From a virus: a stretch of 64,000 nt of DNA. The stretch is taken from positions 1 to 64,000 of IMG/VR virus record IMGVR_UViG_3300020578_000040. The stretch is one strand, 5' to 3'. How positions within the stretch are numbered: position 1 is the first letter of the stretch; each line of letters opens with the position of its first letter. Under the pieces are notes generated by a model. It ran no database searches. It was not told the origin of the DNA and was given only the letters and a program-made list of their open reading frames with translations. Position numbers and translations under genes: made by a program. Positions 36,306 through 45,013 of the stretch are shown one piece after another.

Positions 36306-37526
36306 TTAGAGGATGTGTAGGTTTCCCCACCCATCGGGATGGACCGTGAAGGAGAGTGTCCCTGGTCGGGTCTTTACTCCCTTTGCGTCGGCGTAGTAAT
36401 CTCCCACATTTGTGAGAGATGGACAAATTAACAGCGCTCGTCCTTCTTGCTCTTTTACATTGAGGTGGTGATAATGGCCAGTTACCAGGATATCTGCGTC
36501 TGCGATTCCTGGATATCCCCGGCCCATCGACTGGTCTTTCCACCAGTTCCATACGCCGTTAGCGGCGCCGCCCGCTGGTCGAGTGACGTGCCCGTGCGTC
36601 AACCCCAAAATAGTTCCGTTCAGATTTAACGAAAGGGCGACCTCATCGCGGGAGAGTCTGAATCCCACATGCCCGTAAGCATCAGGATTAACTGACAGAA
36701 TCTCGGCTACCTGCTCGAATACCGCCACATCGTCGTTGTCGTGGACTGATGTGATGTTCTTACCGTTTTGCCGGTTCTCCCCGTGGTTCCCTGGCACCGC
36801 GGCGACCAGCACCTTTTCGGCGTGGGGGGCCACACTCATGATGATGTCGCGCACACCCCGGCGAACCAGTTTGATCTGGTCGCGTCGGTCGAGTTGTACC
36901 CGGAATTGCTGGGCCGCGTAGTGCCCGCAGGTTCCCTCTACGAGGTCTCCAAGTCCAAGAATCGCCACTTGCCCGATGTCGCATCCAATACGACGTAAAT
37001 CAGCGAGGCGCTGGGGCACGGACGATACGAGATCAGCAATTCGTCGGGCCTGCTCTTCGATGCCTCCACCGTCGCAGTTGCCGATCTGCCAATCTGACAA
37101 AGCAACGACAAAAGTGCCTGCCCCGGTTGGGGCTGGTTTGGCCGGCTTCTTGGCCTTACGAACCTCGCGATATACATCCTCGGGGATGACCCCGCCCGCT
37201 GATACCTTGCGGCGAATCTGAGCCTTAAACGAGTACAGAATGGCGCTATACGCTGACTCGCCCGGCGCATCTCGTTTCCAGCCGTCATACGAACACCAGC
37301 GAAGAGTGTCGCCAACGACTTCGAAAAGGTCGGGATCGAGGCCTCGGGCCCGGAGGATATCGTCCCACTCCGAGGGAGGGGAGTCGAGGGGGTCAGTTGT
37401 GATCTCTCCCGTGCTCCCGTCCCATACGACGCCAGGCTGCCAGCCCGCTGGGTACTGCTTGTCCTTGCGTCCATCCGGTTCTTCATCGCGTCCCTCTAGT
37501 GCGGCTAGCCTGTCGTGCAAACTCAT
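36306..37526 (-). CDS. calcineurin-like metallophosphoesterase
   Basis: A 406-residue protein. The C-terminal 270 residues form a metallophosphoesterase: D145-x-Q (SDWQIG), GDLVEG near 193, PGNHGE near 250, an H-containing GLTHGHV and TGHYHH. These ligands bind two metals and cleave phosphoesters; phage relatives resemble SbcD/Mre11 nucleases. The first 130 residues hold a separate domain. It shares MSLHDRLAALE with the next gene. Its start follows AGGAGAACCA. Confidence 0.9.
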   Translation of the reverse strand: MSLHDRLAALEGRDEEPDGRKDKQYPAGWQPGVVWDGSTGEITTDPLDSPPSEWDDILRARGLDPDLFEVVGDTLRWCSYDGWKRDAPGESAYSAILYSFKAQIRRKVSAGGVIPEDVYREVRKAKKPAKPAPTGAGTFVVALSDWQIGNCDGGGIEEQARRIADLVSSVPQRLADLRRIGCDIGQVAILGLGDLVEGTCGHYAAQQFRVQLDRRDQIKLVRRGVRDIIMSVAPHAEKVLVAAVPGNHGENRQNGKNITSVHDNDDVAVFEQVAEILSVNPDAYGHVGFRLSRDEVALSLNLNGTILGLTHGHVTRPAGGAANGVWNWWKDQSMGRGYPGIADADILVTGHYHHLNVKEQEGRALLICPSLTNVGDYYADAKGVKTRPGTLSFTVHPDGWGNLHIL

Positions 37527-37765
37527 TGGTTCTCCTTGCAAGCGCACCATCCACTACGGTGTGCGGTTAGTGATTCCCTGGCGATGCGGAATCCGGCGCC
37601 TCTCAGTTCCAAATGGATTTGTCTGATTGAGGCGCGCCCGGCGAGCAAACGCTTGAGAAGTTCGGCGGTCTGCTCATCCATCGAGTCGAGGATTCGCTTG
37701 ACCGGACATACGTTCGGTTTACCGACACGTTCTTCGATGGCCTGAAGCCTGTCGTGCAAAGACAT
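37523..37765 (-). CDS. HTH-like DNA-binding protein sharing an N-terminal tag
   Basis: An 80-residue protein beginning MSLHDRLQAIEERVGKP, nearly the same start as the phosphoesterase. It continues LAGRASIRQIHLELRGAGF and HRSGWCACKE, an HTH-like pattern. GAGGGGAAAT precedes the ATG. It is coupled to the phosphoesterase by ATGA, so the two probably work together. Confidence 0.83.
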   Translation of the reverse strand: MSLHDRLQAIEERVGKPNVCPVKRILDSMDEQTAELLKRLLAGRASIRQIHLELRGAGFRIARESLTAHRSGWCACKENQ

Positions 37766-37828
37766 ATTTCCCCTCACTGTGCGGAAACTGGCCGCGTCCA
37801 CGGTCGTCTCCATTATAGTCTATGAACT

Positions 37829-38266
37829 ATGAGTGACGCTGTCCAGCAAGACCCTAACAATGAAAGCAACACAGGAAAGCGCGATCATGTTTTGCGCAAC
37901 TCTATTGAAATTGCTGTTAGCGGAGTCGGCTCGCCGGAAGAGATCGCCGAAAGAATGTTGCGGTTGCTCGATGAGCGCAAACTGATTCAGTATGCGCCTA
38001 AGGAAACCCTGGCCCTGCTATCCGCCGCCGGTCGAGTGTTGCTCTGCCTGATCGAGAATCCTGGCTCAACGATCCGCGAAATCTCTGTTCGTCTGGGGAT
38101 CACCGAAGCAAACGTCGGGAAAAGCATCGCTACGCTGGCAGAACATAAGATCATAGCAAGAACAAAAGTTAAGAACAAATACACCTACAATTTCAACGTC
38201 GAGGTCATGCTGAATCACCCTGATATACGCAGGTTCTACGAGGCGATTTCGCCCTTCTTCAAGTAG
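37829..38266 (+). CDS. winged-helix regulator
   Basis: A 145-residue protein. Residues 60-125 (LALLSAAGRVLLCLIENPGSTIREISVRLG...IATLAEHKIIARTK) form a MarR/ArsR-like winged helix. It is divergent from the phosphoesterase genes, with a TATAGT box nine bases before its ATG. A regulator of this switch region is likely. Confidence 0.88.
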   Translation: MSDAVQQDPNNESNTGKRDHVLRNSIEIAVSGVGSPEEIAERMLRLLDERKLIQYAPKETLALLSAAGRVLLCLIENPGSTIREISVRLGITEANVGKSIATLAEHKIIARTKVKNKYTYNFNVEVMLNHPDIRRFYEAISPFFK

Positions 38267-38309
38267 ACCGATTGGCGCCATGGGTGATTACGTGCGTATG
38301 CTGAGCGGT

Positions 38310-38660
38310 ATGAACACAGATTTTCATAACCATTCTCGCGATATCATCCCCAGCGGCCTCACCCCGCCCAAGCCATACCAGCCCAGGAACCTGACGGACC
38401 GCCTGACGCCGGCCGCTCAGATGTATCGGGACGAGACCATCAGCGAGAACCAGCACGTCATTCAGCATGTCATGAGCCAGATTGCGTCGGTGATGGAGAA
38501 CTTCGAGCATTTAGTCAATGAGCGCTACGAGTTGGACATGTTGCTGATGAAGTCCTGCGACATCATTGGGGAACTGCTACACGCCGTCAAGACTGGCGTT
38601 TCCGTGAGCGAGGACAAGGTCACCGCCGCCCAAGATTACCTGGAGATTTTTGGGTACTGA
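38310..38660 (+). CDS. hypothetical helical protein
   Basis: A 116-residue protein starting MNTDFHNHSRD, with a long helical segment (ENQHVIQHVMSQIASVMENFEHLV...). TATGCT ends seven bases before the ATG at 38310, supporting this leaderless start over the in-frame ATG at 38280. Function unknown. Confidence 0.75.
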   Translation: MNTDFHNHSRDIIPSGLTPPKPYQPRNLTDRLTPAAQMYRDETISENQHVIQHVMSQIASVMENFEHLVNERYELDMLLMKSCDIIGELLHAVKTGVSVSEDKVTAAQDYLEIFGY

Positions 38661-38686
38661 CAGCCACTGAGTTGTATGCTTGATGC

Positions 38687-39199
38687 ATGCCACAAGGACC
38701 AGGCAATCGCCCATGTTTTGGCTCCGAAAAGACCTGCGCTGATTGTGATGGCACCCCTCAGAATTGTTCGCTGAACTTTTGCACTGATCTGGGCATTCCC
38801 CCGGACATGGTGCCCAAGGTTGGGGAAACCGACAAGGTACATCTGAACCATGTTCAGGTTCTATCTGAATGGTTCCGTCAGCAGTATGGGTACACCAGTA
38901 AGAGCGAGTTGCTCCAACAGATTCCTGACATCACTCTCAGCAGCAAAAAAACCACTCGTAATGATTACAGGGCTTTTCTCACTGAATGTGCATGGCAAAT
39001 CGCTCATCTGGAGTTCATCATCCAGCGGATGTCGGAAGACTTTGCCGATCTCAGTATTCTGGCCGAGCGGATGGGGGATGCCCTGATGTCTGTGCAAATG
39101 ACATCGCGCACCGAGGTTACAAACGCCCTTGCCGAGTGGACTGCCTTCCGCGAGTGGCTGTACGATGATCAAGGTGACGACGATCAAGACGAAGATTAA
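38687..39199 (+). CDS. hypothetical protein with Cys-rich N-terminus
   Basis: A 170-residue protein. The first 35 residues have six Cys (PCFGSEKTCADCDGTPQNCSLNFC), probably a zinc site. A helical domain and an acidic tail (DDQGDDDQDED) follow. TATGCT ends six bases before the ATG, so it is probably leaderless, like its neighbour. Confidence 0.83.
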   Translation: MPQGPGNRPCFGSEKTCADCDGTPQNCSLNFCTDLGIPPDMVPKVGETDKVHLNHVQVLSEWFRQQYGYTSKSELLQQIPDITLSSKKTTRNDYRAFLTECAWQIAHLEFIIQRMSEDFADLSILAERMGDALMSVQMTSRTEVTNALAEWTAFREWLYDDQGDDDQDED

Positions 39200-39467
39200 G
39201 CGCCCCAATCGAACCAAGATTGCCTACGGGTCGCGCAACCACACTTGTTTGATCTTTGCGCAGGTCATGCGCTTCGGGACATTCACGCCGGCCCAAGCCT
39301 GGAATTGTTTTCCGGAGTTGAAGAAGGACACCTACGAGACCCGGCGCTCGCTACAGAACCTGGTACGTCTGGGCCTCATTACTGAAACTGGCGACGAGGT
39401 ATACAAGATCACTGCGCTGGGCCGGAACACCCTGCAGGATGTAGCCGCTACTAAGCGCAAACTGTAG
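39165..39467 (+). CDS. winged-helix protein
   Basis: A 100-residue basic protein (MIKVTTIKTKIKRPNRTK...) with FTPAQAWNCFPEL, DTYETRRSLQNLVRLGLI and YKITALGRNTL, a winged-helix pattern. It begins inside the end of the previous gene. A DNA-binding regulator is likely. Confidence 0.82.
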   Translation: MIKVTTIKTKIKRPNRTKIAYGSRNHTCLIFAQVMRFGTFTPAQAWNCFPELKKDTYETRRSLQNLVRLGLITETGDEVYKITALGRNTLQDVAATKRKL

Positions 39468-39471
39468 CCCG

Positions 39472-39804
39472 CTAACCCTGAGTTGCCCTCCATGAGGCGT
39501 ACATGTCGTCCGTGACAGGGATGACCCACACCTGGCATTCGTCAATGTGTTTGAGGGAGCCCTGAACCGACCAGGCGATTCCTAGTTCTTCCTGTGGCGC
39601 ACAACTACCGACATTGCAGTCGAGGCCATAGTTGTTCAGGAAGTAGGTAACGATGCACCCGCCGGCGTCCTCGTGGAAGCAGTCACTGTCTGGCGCCCCA
39701 TTTGCGGGACAGTAAACCATGGTGATGTTCAGGTCTGCACCTGACAGTGTTAAATGTAGTACGTGGCCGTCGTCGTGCCACAGGTATTCGAGTTCACCGG
39801 CCAT
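39472..39804 (-). CDS. hypothetical protein
   Basis: A 110-residue beta-rich protein (MAGELEYLWHDDGHVLHL...) with four Cys (YCPANG, DCFHEDAGGC, LDCNVGSC) that could form disulphides or bind zinc. It converges on the winged-helix gene. No family recognised. Confidence 0.82.
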   Translation of the reverse strand: MAGELEYLWHDDGHVLHLTLSGADLNITMVYCPANGAPDSDCFHEDAGGCIVTYFLNNYGLDCNVGSCAPQEELGIAWSVQGSLKHIDECQVWVIPVTDDMYASWRATQG

Positions 39805-39813
39805 ACCGGAATA

Positions 39814-40200
39814 CTACTTGGTATCGAACCAGCCGCCGCGAGCCTCGCCGTTGTATTTGCGGGCCAGGCCGGCGTCGATGATGTCCTCATTTAGGCAAGC
39901 GGTCTTTTTCTCGTCAGAGTAAATCTCTGCCAGAATGCGTCCGAACTTTTCCTTCTTATCTTTGACAGTCTTTACAAATACAGTGGGATGTCGGACTGTC
40001 CAGTCTTTGGTGTACGCCTTAGCCTGAAGGCCTAGTTCTTTCTCAGCCTTATTGCTTGTTCTGGATTCTGGGGTGTTGATTCCGTGTAAGCGCACCCGCA
40101 CCTGAAAGTGAACGTCGAATCCAAGGTCAACACTCAGGTCGAGGGTATCCCCATCGATGACGTCGAGAACTTTTGCGCTGTAAAAGAATCTATCCGACAT
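39814..40200 (-). CDS. thermonuclease-like (SNase) protein
   Basis: A 128-residue staphylococcal-nuclease fold. VIDGDTLDL (14-22), RVRVRLHGINTPES and KFGRILAEIY carry the Asp, Arg and Glu residues of the active site. It is a Ca-dependent DNA/RNA-cutting fold. Lacking a signal peptide, it may degrade host DNA or help at the end of infection. It lies next to the endolysin. Confidence 0.92.
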   Translation of the reverse strand: MSDRFFYSAKVLDVIDGDTLDLSVDLGFDVHFQVRVRLHGINTPESRTSNKAEKELGLQAKAYTKDWTVRHPTVFVKTVKDKKEKFGRILAEIYSDEKKTACLNEDIIDAGLARKYNGEARGGWFDTK

Positions 40201-40204
40201 TAGG

Positions 40205-41020
40205 TCAGCCGAACATCTTCTTCCAGGTCACCGGCCCAACAATACCGTCATCCTTGAGGCCGTTCGCTCGCTGCCAAGCCTTCAGGGCCTCGGCCGACTT
40301 GGGGCCGAAATCTCCGTCTGGCTTAGCGCCGATGATGGCTTGAACCAGTTTGGCGGCATCGCCCTTGGAGCCCTGCTTGACGGGGGTTCCGGGGTAGTCA
40401 AACCTCATACCCCCGCCGCCACCGGCAGGAGCAGCAGCAGCAGCAGCGGCGGGAGCAGGTGCGGCAGAGCCGTCGGGCGAAGCATCACCGAGCGCGTACT
40501 GCCAGTGCCAAGCCTCAAATTCCTTTGAGTTGCGGTCAGCGGTCTGGAGGTAGAAGCCGTACTTGGGAGCGTTGGCACACATCCAGTCGAAGCATGCGCC
40601 GCCCATCCCGGTCAGTTTCCCACCAACGTCGTAGCCGAGGTCGATGGCCAGGCCCCATCCATGGTTCGAGCCCTTCACCCCGGTGGGGTCTGGAGCCGCC
40701 GAAGGAGCCTTGCCCGGCTTGAGGTACCAGGTTTTCCCCTCATACTGACGGGTAACCTGAGGCTTGCGTCCTTGGTCAGTTGTGGTGTAGCGGTCCATGA
40801 ACATCTTCAACTGCCCATCGAACGAACGGTAGTCACCGACATTCTTCAGTTTGAAGCCGGCAGCCATCGCTGCGTCGTACATCTTGTCGAACTGAGCGGC
40901 CACAGGGGCATACATCAGTCCACCGGTCTTGATCTTGGCTAGCAAGTTTTGGGGCAACTGCCCGTTCTTGTGGGCCTTGAGCGCGGTAGGGACAACGAGT
41001 TTTACGAAGGGCAGGTTCAT
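40205..41020 (-). CDS. endolysin: M15 peptidase plus peptidoglycan-binding domain
   Basis: A 271-residue endolysin. The N-terminal M15/VanY-type zinc peptidase has SNHGWGLAIDLG (His 120, Asp 127) and EAWHWQ (Glu 169, His 172). An Ala/Pro/Gly linker follows, then a PG_binding_1 domain with GAKPDGDFGPKSAEALKAWQ and DGIVGPVTWKKM. It would cut peptide cross-links of the host wall. It lies beside small membrane proteins that could act as its holin. Confidence 0.95.
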   Translation of the reverse strand: MNLPFVKLVVPTALKAHKNGQLPQNLLAKIKTGGLMYAPVAAQFDKMYDAAMAAGFKLKNVGDYRSFDGQLKMFMDRYTTTDQGRKPQVTRQYEGKTWYLKPGKAPSAAPDPTGVKGSNHGWGLAIDLGYDVGGKLTGMGGACFDWMCANAPKYGFYLQTADRNSKEFEAWHWQYALGDASPDGSAAPAPAAAAAAAPAGGGGGMRFDYPGTPVKQGSKGDAAKLVQAIIGAKPDGDFGPKSAEALKAWQRANGLKDDGIVGPVTWKKMFG

Positions 41021-41022
41021 GA

Positions 41023-41226
41023 TTACTCCTCTGAGGTCTCCTCCATTGTACTATTTTCCTCCTTCTCCCCGGTGAAGGCCACGCTCAGGATGTGAACAGC
41101 CAGGGCCGCGACAGAAATCCAAAACGCCTGAGCCTGAACCTTTCCCGAGAGAGTGATGATGACGACGGCCGTTCCTGCGAGGGTCCACGAGAGAGCGCCG
41201 GCTTCTGAGAGCAATTTCTTCAACAT
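41023..41226 (-). CDS. putative holin
   Basis: A 67-residue protein with two hydrophobic helices (about 12-30 and 33-52) and an acidic tail. Position directly before the endolysin fits a holin, though a second holin-like gene lies at 59092. Confidence 0.75.
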   Translation of the reverse strand: MLKKLLSEAGALSWTLAGTAVVIITLSGKVQAQAFWISVAALAVHILSVAFTGEKEENSTMEETSEE

Positions 41227-41298
41227 TTATTTTTCCTTCCGTGTCCGTGCGATTCGTACAATTACTACACCTAATAGCCCCAATAGTGCTGCGACCAC
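41227..41298 (-). CDS. 23-aa membrane peptide
   Basis: A GTG-started peptide, MVAALLGLLGVVIVRIAR then TRKEK, with one membrane helix and a basic end. It starts inside the previous stop codon (TAGTG) and ends one base before the holin start. It may instead be the tail of a frameshifted product of the preceding 16-residue frame. Confidence 0.45.
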   Translation of the reverse strand: MVAALLGLLGVVIVRIARTRKEK

Positions 41299-41348
41299 TA
41301 CGGTTCCTGTGTCGCCGCCATGACAATCCCGTATTTGATGAGTTTCAT
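41298..41348 (-). CDS. 16-aa leader peptide or first part of a frameshifted gene
   Basis: MKLIKYGIVMAATQEP, with AAGGAGAAGG immediately upstream and a TAATG overlap with the preceding stop, so initiation is well supported. Its shortness suggests a leader peptide or a -1/+1 frameshift into the 23-residue membrane peptide. Confidence 0.45.
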   Translation of the reverse strand: MKLIKYGIVMAATQEP

Positions 41349-43258
41349 TACCTTCTCCTTGAAGAAACTGTTATTGGGGCCGCTGCGATGATTGCTCCAG
41401 CAGCGACAACTACTCGACGTTCCCCTACCGAAATCACAGAGTTGGCAGGGACATAGGTATCGAACTGACCACCAAAGACGTTGATTTCTTCTTCGAAGGC
41501 TTCCTTCACTTCTGCCGGCGCTTCGGATAGGGCGGCCGCGAGAACCTCAGCCTGCTCGTCGGTTAGTTCGGCGGAGGCGATTTCTGTGATTAGCGCGTCC
41601 ACCTGCTCGGTGCTTAGTTCGGACAGAACTTCCTCAGAAAAGATGGCGGCGATTGCCTCAACTGATGTCGACGAGATGTCGAGTTCCTCGATGAGTTCAG
41701 CCAACTGTTCTGGCTCAAGGTCCAGGATTTCTTCAATAATTGCTTCGCTCGACCCTGACTCAAGGGGCGGTTCTGGGACCGCGGTTGTAGTCGGTTGATT
41801 AGTTGTCGGCGGAATCGTCGTCGTCGGCGGAACCGTCGTCGATGTTGTAGTTGTAGTGGGAGGGAGCGTCGTTACAGGGACAGTCGTTGCGGGGACAGTA
41901 GTAGTAGTCGTTGTCGCTGGAACTGTGGATGTTGTTGTAGGAACCCATGTCGTCGTCGTTTCTGGAACAGTCGTTTCCGGGATCGTAGTCGTAGTTGTCG
42001 TGGTTGTAGTGCTAGTAGTTGTAGTTGTTGTAGTGGGCGGAGTGGGGTCAATCACCACAGTGTCAATAGTGGTTTCGGGTCCGTACATACAAGACCCTTC
42101 GCCCTCTCCGACACATGGCGCTGTCCCTGCCTGAATCTTGAATCTCACTGGTCCGTATCCAGTTGTTCCAGGCCACATCCACGGACCGAGACTGTATGAA
42201 GTGTTCGTGGCGTATGTCCATATTCCCCAACCACCAGTTTCCGCTTCGTCAACGAGGTCAACAAACGAAATGTTGTACATGTATGGAGCAGTGTTGCCTG
42301 CTGTTGGGGCATCCCAATTTAGAACAACATTTCCATCGGTGTCCGCTACTGCGGTGAGATTTTGAACAGGGTTAAAGTATGGGGCTATCGTTGTGGTTGT
42401 AGTGGGGGAAGAAGAATACTGAGTAACAATGGCTAGCCGCTTTCCGATGCCGGGACATGGGTCGCCAAAGATGTGGTTGAACGCCCCAATTTCGAGGGTT
42501 GCCTGTCCAAGGTATTGGCTGAGTTGCTCTTCGCTTAGGGTTGCGTGGCACCCAGGGTTGATGGTGTATTGCCCGTTCTCCCCGTCTGGAAGGCCGTAGG
42601 AAATGAAACTGATTCCGGTGAATGTTGATCCTTCTGGGGCAGTCAAAAGGACTGACTGGTTCTCCCAGACCTTCTGCCAAACAGAGTTTTCTGGGATTGC
42701 TGGTACGGTTGGTTCGCCAATCAGGGAGGCATTCTTGATCGATGGCCCGTAACAGCCGGCCCAAAAGAGACCATCCTTCCCACTGAAGGTGACAGTCACT
42801 AATTCATTTGGTGATGTAGTCGTGATAGAGAGCGTCTGGTTCTGAGGGGGCATTGACGCTGTGGATACTCCAGTGCTTTGCACTTCGTCGCTATCTGCCA
42901 GGGTCGCCTGGTATGTCCCGCCCCAGACTCCGGCCACCGTGTAGGAGAGGGTTAGGCTCGATGGCTCAGGAACTACGATTTGTTGATTGACCGAGCCTTG
43001 GACATAACTGAAGAACAGTCCGTTCTGACCATCCCACCCGCCAACAGCGGGCATACCATTCGAGCATGAGGCTCCGCCGGTCGGGCCACTCCACCCACCC
43101 TGATCAAGAACAAATGATCCGTTCGATAAGTATTGACTGGAGGCGATGACCGACGTGGCCGGTGCAAAGAAGGCCAGCACTGACACTGGAATAAAGATAA
43201 AAGCCCTAGTTAGGCGCAGCAATCCCCTCACCACACACCCCAAGAAAAAGTGTACCAC
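41348..43258 (-). CDS. large exported Thr-rich surface protein
   Basis: A 636-residue protein. A long N-terminal signal (to about residue 41) is followed by a beta-rich domain (42-300), a fibronectin-III-like domain (VQNLTAVADTDGNVVLNWDAP near 300) and a Thr/Pro/Val linker of roughly 90 residues. An acidic helical repeat region with EEILDLEPEQLAELIEE and LSTEQVDALITE comes next, and a C-terminal hydrophobic stretch with a basic end (VVVAAGAIIAAAPITVSSRRR region). It would be displayed on the host surface. Its Thr-rich style matches host-type surface proteins. Superinfection exclusion or adhesion are possible. Confidence 0.85.
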   Translation of the reverse strand: MVHFFLGCVVRGLLRLTRAFIFIPVSVLAFFAPATSVIASSQYLSNGSFVLDQGGWSGPTGGASCSNGMPAVGGWDGQNGLFFSYVQGSVNQQIVVPEPSSLTLSYTVAGVWGGTYQATLADSDEVQSTGVSTASMPPQNQTLSITTTSPNELVTVTFSGKDGLFWAGCYGPSIKNASLIGEPTVPAIPENSVWQKVWENQSVLLTAPEGSTFTGISFISYGLPDGENGQYTINPGCHATLSEEQLSQYLGQATLEIGAFNHIFGDPCPGIGKRLAIVTQYSSSPTTTTTIAPYFNPVQNLTAVADTDGNVVLNWDAPTAGNTAPYMYNISFVDLVDEAETGGWGIWTYATNTSYSLGPWMWPGTTGYGPVRFKIQAGTAPCVGEGEGSCMYGPETTIDTVVIDPTPPTTTTTTTSTTTTTTTTTIPETTVPETTTTWVPTTTSTVPATTTTTTVPATTVPVTTLPPTTTTTSTTVPPTTTIPPTTNQPTTTAVPEPPLESGSSEAIIEEILDLEPEQLAELIEELDISSTSVEAIAAIFSEEVLSELSTEQVDALITEIASAELTDEQAEVLAAALSEAPAEVKEAFEEEINVFGGQFDTYVPANSVISVGERRVVVAAGAIIAAAPITVSSRRR

Positions 43259-43308
43259 TAATGGGTATACTTAAATGGGAGGTAGTTTTTATGGAGGAGT
43301 GATGGTTG

Positions 43309-44103
43309 TCAGGCTTCTGCGTAAAGCCCCAACTCCTCAAGCCGAGCAGTAATTTGACTTTCGTACTTTGAGGCAATCCCGGCAACTAACACCTGGATAA
43401 GGTCATTGCGCTGGCGCTGGGCGGTGCCTGGCCCAATGTGTTGCTTGTACAACAATTGCGGGATGTGGTGCATGCGGGTCTTGAGAAACGTGCGAACGAT
43501 CAGTTCGTAATCATCGGCTACGGGATAGGACGGATCATGCCCGTTTAGTTCTCGATACACATCAGCCCGCCAAGCCCGCACATGATTGGGGGCGGAAACA
43601 ATGTGCCGGATGGTTGCGTTGTTGATGGCCGGCGCGCTCATCACCCATACGCCATGAGCGTCCGACCAATACTCCGAACCATAGCCGAACGCCCAGCCTT
43701 CTGGATAAATACCAGATTCCCCGGAGGACAGAATTTCGCACCAGTCTGAATACACAAAGCCGACATCGCTATTATCAGAAAACGCAGAACTGATAATAGC
43801 GAGGGCGTCTGGTGTCAGTTCATCGTCGTGGTCAAGTTCAACGAGAATGTCGCCTTTAGCAACCATAAAACCTTTTCTTTTTACGTCGCCGATTGAGCCT
43901 GAGTGAACGTGGGAGCGATGCATCTGGATTTTGTATCTCTCATCAGCGCAAAATCCGTATAGTTGTCTCCAGGTTTCGTTGTCGGTTGAGTCATCCCAGA
44001 TAACCCACTCCCAGTCTGTGAATGTTTGTGATTTTAGGGAAGCCCAAGTGCGGGCAAGAATTTCCTGGGGGGTGTTATGTGTGGGCGTAATGACGGAAAT
44101 CAT
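43309..44103 (-). CDS. family 2 glycosyltransferase
   Basis: A 264-residue GT-A glycosyltransferase. It opens MISVITPTHNTP, has WVIWDDSTDN (35-43), a DHDDE metal site at 91-95 and a C-terminal acceptor half with PVADDYELIVRT. It would transfer a sugar from a nucleotide donor to an unknown acceptor. Position beside oxygenases and fibre genes makes virion glycosylation or host-surface modification plausible. The ATG overlaps the upstream stop as ATGA. Confidence 0.93.
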   Translation of the reverse strand: MISVITPTHNTPQEILARTWASLKSQTFTDWEWVIWDDSTDNETWRQLYGFCADERYKIQMHRSHVHSGSIGDVKRKGFMVAKGDILVELDHDDELTPDALAIISSAFSDNSDVGFVYSDWCEILSSGESGIYPEGWAFGYGSEYWSDAHGVWVMSAPAINNATIRHIVSAPNHVRAWRADVYRELNGHDPSYPVADDYELIVRTFLKTRMHHIPQLLYKQHIGPGTAQRQRNDLIQVLVAGIASKYESQITARLEELGLYAEA

Positions 44104-44396
44104 AAGAAGTGTTTCAGGATTGCTGATGTTGCCAGCCCAATCCAAGCAACATTAAAGAGGATAATAGTCGGGAGTGTTTTGTGGGTCGATGACCAAATAA
44201 GCGCAACACTTGAGGCGATGGCAAAAATGTATAGCCACCACCATTGGGTACCGAAAAGTAATCCTGGGAAAATGATTATTAGTTTTGTTACGAATCCCCA
44301 CGCCTCAACAATGTTGGGTCGGCTCCAATATTGTTTCTGAGACATTGCCTTGATGGCATCATGTATCTTTTTGTAAAATTCGACGATGTGATTCAT
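44100..44396 (-). CDS. small membrane protein
   Basis: A 98-residue protein with an amphipathic start and three hydrophobic segments (about 36-52, 51-68, 77-96). It lies between the glycosyltransferase and an oxygenase and overlaps both by four bases. It might hold the glycosyltransferase at the membrane; that is a guess. Confidence 0.8.
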   Translation of the reverse strand: MNHIVEFYKKIHDAIKAMSQKQYWSRPNIVEAWGFVTKLIIIFPGLLFGTQWWWLYIFAIASSVALIWSSTHKTLPTIILFNVAWIGLATSAILKHFL

Positions 44397-45013
44397 TCTA
44401 TCGATAATCCATTTTGTCTCTCATGCTCTCGTCTGGCGCGGACAATTTCATTCAAGTGGGATGGCCCTTTGGTGAAGTACCAATGTTCTGGTTCAGCAAA
44501 ATGAAAGAAAATCATCTGCACTTGATTATTCGCCGGGTCGGGAAACTTTTCGCGCCAGTGGTACTGGTCTTCGCCGTAATAACACACTGCTTGGTTTTGC
44601 TCAAGGTGCATCTCCTGCCCCTCAACATAGATGGGCCATTGAGTTTTATGGGAAAGACATAAATCAATCGTGTAGGTACAGGCGTTATCGTCCACATGGC
44701 GCGGAAGTCGGGCCTTGAATCCGCGATAGATAACCCACATACAGTAGGTGGGTTTTAATGTTGGGGTAAAAATGGCTCGGGCTTTATCTAATAGCACCTC
44801 ATGATATCGCTCCAATGCTTTCTTTTGGTCTGCCGCATCTAAATGGAATCTGCCCAAGAACGGCTCATAGGGAATAATCCGAGTTTCGTTGATTAGGGAC
44901 AGTTCATTATTTAATTGGGTGAATATATGCGGCTCAAAAACTTCATCAATGATGAATGCCGGAGGCCTTGTAAGCAAAGTTCGATTGGTCAATGGGTCAT
45001 AGTAGGTGCTCAT
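44393..45013 (-). CDS. Fe(II)/2-oxoglutarate-dependent oxygenase-like protein
   Basis: A 206-residue protein. HVDD (His 106, Asp 108) is followed by LCLSHKTQWPIYVEGQE, YYGEDQYHWREKF (His 152) and QVQMIFFHF. The H-x-D...H order and strands around it fit a 2OG-oxygenase double-stranded beta helix. The basic 2OG-binding residue is not obvious. The ATG at 45013 follows GGAAAG; an earlier in-frame ATG lies at 45034. Confidence 0.82.
   Translation of the reverse strand: MSTYYDPLTNRTLLTRPPAFIIDEVFEPHIFTQLNNELSLINETRIIPYEPFLGRFHLDAADQKKALERYHEVLLDKARAIFTPTLKPTYCMWVIYRGFKARLPRHVDDNACTYTIDLCLSHKTQWPIYVEGQEMHLEQNQAVCYYGEDQYHWREKFPDPANNQVQMIFFHFAEPEHWYFTKGPSHLNEIVRARREHERQNGLSIE

Noticed and set aside
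41795-42199. Plus-strand Arg/Ser/Cys-rich frame opposite the Thr-rich linker
   Set aside because: It is the reverse complement of the repetitive ACN/CCN codons and has no start signal.
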